Shown here in pieces: positions 44,742-53,809 of a stretch of DNA of 64,000 nucleotides (within the stretch, counting starts at the first letter, position 1; each line of letters begins with the position of its first letter). The notes under the pieces are model-generated. The model did not search any database, was not told the origin of the DNA, and was given only the letters and a program-made list of their open reading frames with translations. Origin of the DNA: Triglochin maritima. Its lineage: Eukaryota > Streptophyta > Magnoliopsida > Alismatales > Juncaginaceae. Where the stretch lies: positions 17,008,001 through 17,072,000 of the forward strand of contig OY821777.1 in NCBI GenBank assembly GCA_963682175.1. The letters are read 5' to 3'. Position numbers and translations under genes: made by a program.

Positions 44742-45527
44742 TTACCGCGTCCCATGATCGACAAAATAAGTCCAACGAGTCATGTAGTTAGATTGATTAA
44801 TGCATCTTGTTCGGATTTTGTGGGTATATCCGCTGAAAACCCTCCCTACGACGACGGAATCGATTACCAAAGCCGGATTTTGGACACTTATGTTTGATGT
44901 CAGCTCACTCTGTTGCATTGCAAACACATGCAATGAGTTTTCGCTGGGCCCACAAACATTCTCAATGGGTTGCCTTGGTGTTAGGGGTGTTCGTTGATTT
45001 GGTGACGTTTTCTCCAATTGGTGGATGAGATTTAGATTTAAAGGTTGATCCATGGGCTCCTGTTGCCTACCAGAGTTGAACACATGAAACTCGACACTCA
45101 TGTTACCGAATGAGAGCTTCATGAGACCATTTCTACAATTAATTAAGGCGTTGGAAGTTGCCAGAAATGGTATACCCAAAATTAAAGGTATTTGAGAGTG
45201 AGTTTTCGCAACAGGATTGGTATCGAGGACAACAAAATCGACTGGAAATATAAAATCTCCAACTTTGATAAGCACGTCCTCGATGATCCCCTTTGGAATA
45301 CGAATGGATCTATCCGCCAATTGGAAGGTGATCTTAGTTGGTTTCAATTCTCCCAAATTTAATTGTTGATAAACAGAAAATGGGAGGAGGTTGACCGTTG
45401 ATCCTAAATCAAGCAAAACATTACTCATGCTAGTGTCCCCTATCGTACACTGAATAGTAGGACACCCAAGGTCCTTGTATTTTGTGTAGGCAGGATTGGA
45501 CAAACGTGAGCTTACATTTGCAGCCAA
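44742..45527 (-). pseudogene. Gypsy aspartic protease
   Basis: The minus-strand frame reads 'YTKYKDLGCPTIQCTIGD' and then 'VLLDLGSTVNLLPFSVYQQL', with the retropepsin-like DxGS motif, and 'PLILGIPFLATSNALINCRNG', the ILG flap-end motif. This is the gag-adjacent protease pattern of Athila/Tat-clade gypsy elements. The frame runs on about 110 codons past the domain with no RT and stops. It would process gag if expressed; here gag has nonsense codons. Confidence 0.85.
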
Positions 45528-46149
45528 GAATGCTTTCTTAGGAACATTTGTCTTCCTCTTGGTTGTGCAGAGATCCTACAACAGTTTGGGATATTGAGGT
45601 ATTTGTTGGATGACATCCAACAAGGGGATGTTAACATTATCTTGCTTAAACACCTCCAATATATTGTCCATTGTGTCACTCTGCTTTTTGGTTAACCTAC
45701 TTGGATAAGGAGCTTTTGGCAAGTAGGTTTTCTACAGTGCTTGAGAAGGAGACGTTGGTGTATTACCCTCACCCTCACCCTCTTCTTCACCACCATTCCC
45801 ACTAAGGGGCTGCATAGATGGTGGTGGTGGTGGTGGTGGCAATGAAATGTGATTGTCAACCTGCTTTCCATTCCTTAATGTCAGAATGGAATTGACATGG
45901 TGAACATGTTCCTCCACATGGTTCACTTGTCTCCCCCGAGGTACCACATTCTCATTTTGCATGTGTTGTTGCTGGTACATGCGGGAGTTAGCCTCAGGCT
46001 GGCTAGGCAAAGACTATCTCTCTCTTTCATGTACAGACTTAGCCAATTGGCCCATCTGAAGCTCTATAGATTTGATGGTCTGCTGATTTGAAGTGAGAAC
46101 TTGACTTGTGGTTGACATAAAAAATTTCATTGAGTTTTCAAGTCCACGA

Positions 46150-47507
46150 GTCAAGGTCTCAAGCGAATTGAATCGGTTTTCCATATTATTAGAATTTGGG
46201 AAACCCGATTGATTGGTAATTGGTTCTTGGGGTGGCTGATAAGATTGTGCTTGCGTGGGAGGTTGGTATGATTGGTTAGATGGTCGAGAGGAGTTCGGAG
46301 GACCACCCGGGGCATTATTTTGGTTCCATGAAAAATTGGGGTGATTCCTCCATCAGGGATTATAAGATGATGAGTATGGGTCATTCCTAGCTCTGTCATA
46401 GATGGCGTTGACATGTTCCATCTCAGGAGGAATGGACGCACACTCGCTTTCTACATTACCTATCCTACCACATCAATGACAGGGAACTCGACCAGATGTG
46501 AACATGTGAGGTGCACTTTGTTTGTTTTGAAGCTTAATCGAATTCATACGGCGCATTAAGACCGTCGTGCGTGCCTCGGTGGCCGTAGTGGTATCGATAG
46601 CAAATGCGGCACCCGATCTAGTCGAGTTTGCATTCACGATCCTTGCTCCTATACTAGATGATGTAGGTGATTCCCTTACACTCTCCCATTGCATTGTTTT
46701 CTCAACAATGTCTTCTAGGAAAGCTCATGCCTCCCTTTCATCCTTTCCCAAGAACTCTACTTGACACATGGACTCAAGGAGCGTTCGGGACGAGATGTAA
46801 AGACCCTCGTAAACAATCTGACAAAGACGCCACAACTCAATGTCATGGTGAGGGCATGAGGATAGTAGCTCCTTGAACCTCTCTAAATATGCATGAAATG
46901 TCTCGGTCTCAAGTTGATAGAACGAATTGATTTTGTTCCTTAATTTTTGAGTCTGATGATTTGGAAAGTATTTCTTGAGGAATGCAGATTGAAACTCATC
47001 TCAAGTCCTAAAGGCATTCATCTGGTTGCTGTACAACCACTTTTTGGCGTCATCCTTCAGCGTAAAGGGGACAAGCCTAAGATAGATGGAGTCTGTGCTA
47101 AGTTGTTGCAGCTTGAATATAGTACAGACCTCCTCAAATTCCCTGAGAAAGATATAGGGGTCACCTTTCCCAGTGAAGTGATGGAGCATGGAAATAAACC
47201 GAGGCTTAACCTCAAAATAGTTCCCAGTAGCCTTTGGCAATACGATGCATGAGGGTAGAGCAGTACGGCTCGGGTAACATCGATCACGTAGAGGTATGGG
47301 AGCGACAACTGGAAGCACAGGTGGAACAAGTGGGTCCAGCAACTTCATCTCCTCACGGAAATTAGCAATCATTGAACCCAGACCGTGTGCGACACGAGAG
47401 AAGGAAGGTGTCGAGAAATCGATTACCGAATCCGGATTGACAACGCTCCTCGTCAAACAACCCCTTTCGTCTCGTGTCCACGAAAGCATGCACAAAGGTG
47501 CACACAC
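46150..47507 (-). pseudogene. Gypsy gag, broken by in-frame TGA codons
   Basis: From 47507 the frame has 'NYFEVKPRFISMLHHFTGKGD' shortened as typical Athila gag, 'FLREFEEVC' and 'LVPFTLKDDAKKWLYS'. A TGA follows 'MNAFRT', after which the same frame continues 'DEFQSAFLKKYFPNHQ', 'FYQLETETFHAYLERFKELL' and 'VYEGLYISSRTLLESM'. A zinc knuckle reads CH-stop-CGRIGNVESEC, again TGA where Trp is expected. Downstream 'NHPNFSWNQNN' is the Pro/Asn-rich gag tail. At least two TGG-to-TGA changes, so not translatable as one protein. Confidence 0.82.
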
Positions 47508-48384
47508 AAACCAAAACCTTTTTTTAACAAAGAATGTGCGTAGAGGAGAAGACGGGTGAACACAGGAGAGAAAGAATGACTCAGGAAAGAAGGGAAGAAG
47601 TTCTTATGCTACGGAGGATGGGTACAGGTAGAAGCACACAAGCAAACAAGGCTCAAGCAATCCTAAGGTCGTTATAGGTCCTTACAGCTATACGACGCCT
47701 AACTGCGAGGTCACGCGGCCTTAACACGCCTCACCTCCCTACGACAAGGACCACAAAGCCCAGCAAGTGAGCCAAGATCCGGAGATCTCGTCTCTCCTAC
47801 TATCGACAAAGTGGGCAACACCGATCAGGTCATGACGGTCGGGACCAGATCACTCTCCTAATGCGCCCGAAATCCTTAGGGTCAATGTCTACTTGATTTT
47901 AAAATTAGGCTCTTGATTAGTGTGGTTTTTGGGGCGAAGGAAATGGTGATGAAATCCCTCACCTTATCTTTTATGGGACAACCCCTCCTTAGTAGCGTTT
48001 TGGAGTCTAAATGAACAATCAACTCTCCAAACCAACGTTCAACTCACACTTGTTTCAATGCACTTCCAACTAACTAATGCATGTTCATACAAAATGCATG
48101 AATGAGAGTAGAAGGTAAGTACCTCACGCTAGCACTCAGCAACTGAAAATAAAGCTAAAATGAAAGACAATCTATATGCCTAAGTCACATACATAATGCA
48201 TGACCTAAACAAAAAGAATGCATAATCTTTTGCTTTGGGTTTTAGGGTCCAAGTTGCTTAAAAGAGGTTTAATTATTGATCTGGGAACAAACTATAAGTC
48301 AAAACATGTCAAATCAAGTCCCAGATGACTACATCAATTATGCAAACAGACTAAAGTAATGAGAGAGCAAACAGAGGTTACCAG

Positions 48385-48421
48385 ACCGCTGATTGTCGAT
48401 CTCAAGCCGCTGATTGGTGGT
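48385..48421 (-). promoter_or_regulatory. Tandem ACCGC-type dyads in the gypsy leader
   Basis: ACCGCTGATTGTCGAT (48385) and GCCGCTGATTGGTGGT (48406) are 21 bp apart, sharing the core CCGCTGATTG with the copia R-U5 dyads. They lie about 135 bp inside the PBS, that is in the untranslated leader before gag. A related single copy ACCGCCAATTAGAGGT is in the LTR at 49582. Confidence 0.7.
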
Positions 48422-48556
48422 CTACAGTGCTCAGCTTGCCTCAAAATTTCTCCAGGTGTTCCTCCTGACGACTCTAAGTCTCCTGAAACAAAGAAAAACT
48501 ACAAAACACAAATTAAATTCACTTGAATCGTCCAAACAAGAGTCTGGACTGACACC

Positions 48557-48574
48557 TCCCCGGCAACGGCGTCA
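48557..48574 (-). other. Gypsy primer-binding site (tRNA-Asp type)
   Basis: The minus strand reads TGACGCCGTTGCCGGGGA, one mismatch from the tRNA-Asp complement TGGCGCCGTTGCCGGGGA used by Athila/Tat-type elements, six nucleotides inside the LTR end. Confidence 0.85.
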
Positions 48575-48580
48575 AAAACT

Positions 48581-49969
48581 TGTTGAACGTTTTATATTAA
48601 ACCGCAAGTGCACGGCCGCGTTGAAGCGGTGACAAATACGGGTCATCCTCAGGGAGGTGAGCAACCTCTCGTTTGCACGAAATCAATTGGCAAAAATATG
48701 GAAGAGAGTTTGATTATCCTACGCTACGCTACGCTACACTACACTACGAAGTATGAAATGCGAAAGAAAGAAACAAACGATTAACTAAAAACTTAACTAA
48801 GAACGAAATAACAGTGCTGAAATTCAGAAATGGAAAACCCTTTAAGGGGTGGAGTGAGTGCACACATGCAAAGAGGTGGGTGTTGAACACATTCTTTAAG
48901 CACAAATAAAGGTGGTGTTATCATGCATAGGAAGTGTCTAAATGTTATGGTAAAACCTATCAATCCATTTATCATCCTAGTTGATTAACATTTACATATA
49001 CAAGTTGTTTATTTCAGAACCTAAACAAGCATAAGAGGTGTCTAATCATTTTGACAAAACGCATCAAGTTATAAATTCTATCCTAAACAAGCAAGCATAC
49101 ATTCATGTTTTATCAACACATTGGAAATAAAGCACTCATTCCATTCTTTAATGCATGTATGAACATTTACTCCACCCCCCAAAGGGGATGAAACTACTCA
49201 CTACACATTACACTAATTATTAAACTAAGCAAATAAAGCATATTAACTAAGCTACTAAAACTAATGAAATGAAATTAAACAAAGTAAAACAAGAAACATA
49301 AAACAAACAACATAATAAAGAAACATTTATTAAAGTGACTCACATTTCAAGTAGCATCCTCCTACTTTAGTGTGTGCTTCAAGACCTCACTTCTAGTAGG
49401 AAGAATAACATCTTAAAAATATAGAATGATTGCATTAGAATGTGAAGAGTTCTATTTATAGCCATAGAAAAAGGCACTCCGAGACAATTCCCCGATGTGG
49501 GACTAAACAAATACCAAAAATAGCCTAAACATCCTCTAATACATGTGCTGGAGAAATTTGAGCGGATTTAGAAGAATCCAGACCGCCAATTAGAGGTCCA
49601 ATTGGCCGTCCATAAGATGTGGATCCGGCAAAATTTCATTATGTGCTTTTCTGGATTCGTTTGTCGGTCTTTGATGCATCTACTTTGTTTATTGAAGCTC
49701 CGACCCGAATCTAATTGTCAAAATACTCCCCAAGATGGTGTGGAGTTTTCTGTTTTGCTTTTTGGTCATTTGGTTTTACTTTCAGGTCATTCTCCCTTGC
49801 ATCTCAGTCCCCAGATCTCACAATTCAGTCTTTTTTGGGTATTTTTATGCTTCATCTCTTCAAACCTATTTATTCCTGAAAATTAAACATAAAACTCATT
49901 ACATAGCATTGTTTAGGTGAAAGATAATGGATATAGGATACAAATATAAGCATTAAATGATGTCAATCA
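48581..49969 (-). repeat. Gypsy LTR copy 2 (5' LTR)
   Basis: Plus-strand start TGTTGAACG, end GATGTCAATCA. Shares 'ccgcaagtgcacggccg' and 'gtgacaaatacggg' with the copies at 17836 and 50679. The minus-strand TATA box CTATAAATAGAAC (near 49449-49461) is identical in the copy at 17836. Confidence 0.82.
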
Positions 49970-50002
49970 AAGGTCGACGGACTTGGTATCTCGGTCGACC
50001 AT
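49970..50002 (+). promoter_or_regulatory. Dyad pair D, at the gypsy insertion point
   Basis: AAGGTCGACGGA (49970) and TCGGTCGACCAT (49991) are 21 bp apart, about 190 bp upstream of the TATA box at 50182. The gypsy element's presumed target duplication AAGGT is the left half of the first dyad. Confidence 0.7.
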
Positions 50003-50678
50003 TTACCCACATTTTTCCCTACATTAATAAGAGATTATTGCTGATTAATGAATGGATTTAATCCATCTGGGTAAATGGAAGTTAGAGGATGATGATGTAT
50101 CAAAATATGATTGGTAGATAGGAGAAATTAACATGGATCATGTGCAAGTGGTTTTACACATTATGTAGTTTGGAGAATACACTATAAATAGGTCTCTCCT
50201 TCCTTTTGTTGATTGATACAAAAAAATCATCTCCTCCATATTTTTTCCATCGCTTCATCAAACTCTTAATTAATTGAGTGCTAGAGATTTAGATCTTCGT
50301 GTTATAGAAGGAGTTATTAGCTAGATTCTAAGCTTGCATTAGAGTTGAATGATTAGCTTCAATCACTCTAATCTTGTTTAGAGTTTGGTGAACATTTACA
50401 GAAAAATCATCAGGCAATTCAAGGTGCAACTTGACTCCGGATGATCGAAAATGGTTTGACAATTCTTTTAGGTATGATTCAACTTGTGCATTTTAATATT
50501 GTGTATAATGCATCCTTATTAAAATGCTTGTATGTTCTTATACATAAAATTATTGAATAAATGTGCAACAAACGATTTTGCTTATGTATAAAAAATTATA
50601 GTCAAGCATAGGGACGAAATCCTACACCTCCTACATTAAATTGGGAGAAATATGAGTAACGAATGACACTACTACCAC

Positions 50679-52462
50679 TGTTGAACGTTTTACTTATTAA
50701 CTGCAAGTGCACGGCCGTCAGTGAAGATATGACAAGTACGAGTCGATCCACAAGGAGCATTGTCAACCTTCGAGTGAGCGAAATCTAGTGGGAAATAATT
50801 GTGGAGGAAGATATCATTACGCTACTACTCAAAAGACGATTATACTAAGAAAGAAAAAACAAACAAGGTTATGATGCATATGAAAACTAAAGAAATTCAA
50901 CAAACGATATGGAATGAGATATAGATGAACCCCTGAGGGGTGGAATGTGTGCACATATGAGGTGAGAGAAGTGATGAATGACGCATGTAAACATGTATGT
51001 GTATGTGTGTGTCTTCATGCATAGGAAGCGTCTAAAGATTTGGCAAGACCTATCATTCCATTCACAAAACATATTAGCAATTACTACTTGATTATGATGA
51101 GATGGTGCTCATCATGAGAAGTGTCTAAAGTCATAGCAAAACTCATCAAAAACCAAGAACTCATGTGAAGAACGAAGCTAAGCATGTGAGGTGTCTGAAT
51201 TTTATAGCAAATGCATGATATGATGTCAATCACATATCTAACAGAAGATTCCAGCAACATGAGAAAACCAAACACAGAAAGTGTTTAAAATGTATGGAAA
51301 AACCTAACAAAAATCCCCAACATATAGATGATCAAAATGAACCTGATAAACAAACAAACATGCAAGTCTACACAACCCGAAATATGTCAAGCATCAAAAC
51401 TTCAAAACATACATGTACATCATCTCTACCCCCAAAGGGTGATGAAACTACTCACGAAACATGAAGAATATATTATTATTGCAAAAGAAAAACATTTAAG
51501 CTAACAACAAGAAAAAAAAAAAACTAAAAACCAAACTATTTTATTAAGATGGAAGAGACATTACAATTTCCAGCAAGAGAGCTTCCACCCTTCAGCAAAA
51601 ACCAAAATTCTCCAAGAATTGCAAGGGGTGCACCAGAAACAACAAAAGATAAAAACACGAGAGGAAAGAGAGGGAGAAAAACACAAGAGAGAGGATATAT
51701 AGTCAATACAAGTAGGGTTTTCTGTTCTCCCACATTAGAAGTCTTTCACGCATTTACAAGTCCCGTATCTTCTGAATTTGGAAAACTTTAGAATGCCAAC
51801 GTTGTGCATGTGGAAGTTTTGTGTGTAGTGCATCTTGAATTACGTTATTTGGATATCGTATCAAAAAGTTATGCCCCAATTACGGATGATCTGTCAGATG
51901 CTCGGTTTCCAAATACATTCTGACTTGATAAACGTTTTTAGACCTCATATCATCAGAATTTGACAAGTCTCGAGAGAGATGAGTATTTTCACCTTTAAAT
52001 TGTCTTTCCAACGGATCTTGAATCGTCAAATTTGGTATTTGGATGTGGATGGTATGAATAAAACAAGTGACACGTGCAGACAGTCCAAACTTTACTTTTT
52101 GCTGGAAGAAAATAAATCGGATGCAATCTTCTCCTCTTGCCAAATCCATCTTGATTTTATCTTCCTTTCCTTTTCTTTTGTGCGTGGGATTCTGCTGGGA
52201 GGATTCTTTGTTTTACCAATTTAAATCATGGAATTTTTGCATGCATGTCCCTCCCCTTTTGGTCCAAGGCATGCACATCCAATTGTATACACGTTTACAT
52301 GCACGTTTCAGCTATTCCTTCCTGCTTTTAAATCACTTTCACTCCTATGCTCATTTGTACCTACTTATTCCTGAAATAATATTAAAACAACCCGAGTAGC
52401 ACAAATATAGGGTGAATAATAGATATATAGCATGAATATACTACATGATATGTCACTAACCA
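50679..52462 (-). mobile_element. Gypsy-type solo LTR copy 3, TSD ACCAC
   Basis: Starts TGTTGAACG and ends TCACTAACCA, flanked by an exact duplication ACCAC (50674-50678 and 52463-52467). It shares 'aactgcaagtgcacggccg' and several 'gtgtctaaa...tgg.aaaac' tracts with copies 1 and 2 but is longer. No internal coding region on either side, so a solo LTR. A minus-strand TATATA motif lies near 51695. Confidence 0.85.
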
Positions 52463-52469
52463 ACCACCC

Positions 52470-53520
52470 TAAGATTAGGTTGTGGATACTGGAATTTACG
52501 TGGAGCATATAAATTTTTCACTATTTTCATAAACTATGATACGTGCTGGGTCGAAATATAATTTTTTTTAAAAAGCAACTAACACAATATCAATGTCACA
52601 GATACAACGTGGAACATTAATTACAATAACAAACACAATATTAATGTCACTAATGGGGTCAACAAATTTTGGTAGATTTGAGAGAGATTGTAATGTTCGC
52701 AGAAAACACAACAGCCCAAGTCAGAAGGTAATCATGAAAATTACAAAACTCTGAAGTTACAAACAACCACTCGACTTTATATACAGAACCACCAAAAGTG
52801 ATTACAACAAATGAATCCTGAACTAAATGAAGAGAACTTCATTGAAATTAATCAACTTCATTTTATCTTGTCTTCGTTATCCTTTTCATATATAAAAAAA
52901 GCTTCTGAGACTTTAAATTATCCTTTGCAGGAGAATATACTTTGACATTCTGATATGTTTTAGTAGTGTAACAGATAAACAAATAGGTATCCTCAAATCA
53001 GTTTTGCCACCCTCTTCTGATTACGAGAAATGAATCACACTAACAAGGAAAATCTTCCACAAACCTAAACTTTTCCCAAACATCAGGGCCAGTCTACAAA
53101 ATAAGTGTGTCAAATAACCACCAAACAATGTCTCTGAGGATAACAGAATGGAAGCTCATGTTTCGTAATATCATCTTTCACTTAGCAATTTGATTCCTAG
53201 CTAAAGCAGGAAATAAAATCAAAACAAATGATTTGAGAAGCTTAAGAATTTAGTTTCTATAGATTCCTCTAAAATAATTTTTTTATATAAGTATTCCTCT
53301 GAATTATTCTTATAATAGTTTTTGCAATGGTCCTTTAAAGCACGAAATTTTAAACCGTACAACAATCATTGACTTATTCAAACCTTCAAATGTTACATCT
53401 TTCAAATTACAATCTTGATCTTTAATAGTGATATCAAAAAATACGTGACAACCAGATATCAAAACAAAAAATAGCAAATAGAAAACGATTTAGGAAAAAT
53501 TGGAAAAAGGGGAAACAACC
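52470..53520. other. AT-rich DNA, possible introns of a minus-strand gene
   Basis: No clear exon except a possible minus-strand acceptor 'tattttgtag' at 53094 with a short open stretch to a stop at 53021. No transposon terminus seen. Confidence 0.3.
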
Positions 53521-53529
53521 AAAGCCAAC

Positions 53530-53804
53530 CTGGTGGTGAAGAGGGAGATAGGAGGAGCGATGACCAAGTAAGGGTGCCGTCGCCGCCGACGTGTGGACCG
53601 ATAATAGGCAGTCCTAAATAATTAAAACAATCGATTCATTCAATACACCCTAACAACACAAAAAAACTGAGGGAAAAATGAAAATAAAAAAATAAAAAAA
53701 ACCTACCCGTATTTGAAGAGAAGTTGATTGGTTGTGCACAATGGAGTGGTTGGAAGAGTGACAATTTCGTGATTAAAAGAAACGGTAACACCCGTAATTT
53801 TCAT
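53530..53804 (-). CDS. Candidate small gene, first two exons
   Basis: A minus-strand ATG at 53804 opens 'MKITGVTVSFNHEIVTLPTT' and runs to a good donor (CGG|GTAGGT, exon 53707-53804). A matching acceptor (ATTTAG|G) starts a second exon 53530-53613. The phases agree and the joined frame continues 'YYRSTRRRRRHPYLVIAPP', then a donor-like CAG|GTTGGC. The Ser/Thr/Arg-rich composition resembles an organelle targeting region. Later exons are uncertain (see 52470-53520). I do not recognise the protein; it may be a truncated gene. Confidence 0.35.
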
Positions 53805-53809
53805 CGTTT

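Larger units (their letters stand above)
43781..49969 (-). mobile_element. Gypsy element (Athila/Tat-like) with gag-protease only and one LTR
   Basis: The 5' LTR (48581-49969) adjoins a PBS complementary to tRNA-Asp (TGACGCCGTTGCCGGGGA on the minus strand, 48557-48574). Then come gag (47507 to about 46150) and protease (45527-44742). No RT, RNase H or integrase follows; 43781-44740 is non-coding. The flanks AAGGT (43776-43780 and 49970-49974) look like a target duplication, yet the left end does not start with LTR sequence. Either the left LTR was lost or the match is chance. Confidence 0.78.
38260..50626 (+). mobile_element. Family A-related LTR split by two nested retroelements, TSD CCTCC
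   Basis: Pieces 38260-38410, 42513-43780 and 49970-50626 join into one LTR of about 2.1 kb, the same length as the copy at 13060. It starts TGAAAGGAATGTG and ends GAAATCCTACA. The flanks are an exact 5-bp duplication CCTCC (38255-38259 and 50627-50631). A TATA box ACTATAAATAG lies at about 50182. A copia element fills 38411-42507 and a gypsy element 43781-49969. No coding region of its own adjoins it, so it was a solo LTR before it was interrupted. Confidence 0.82.
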
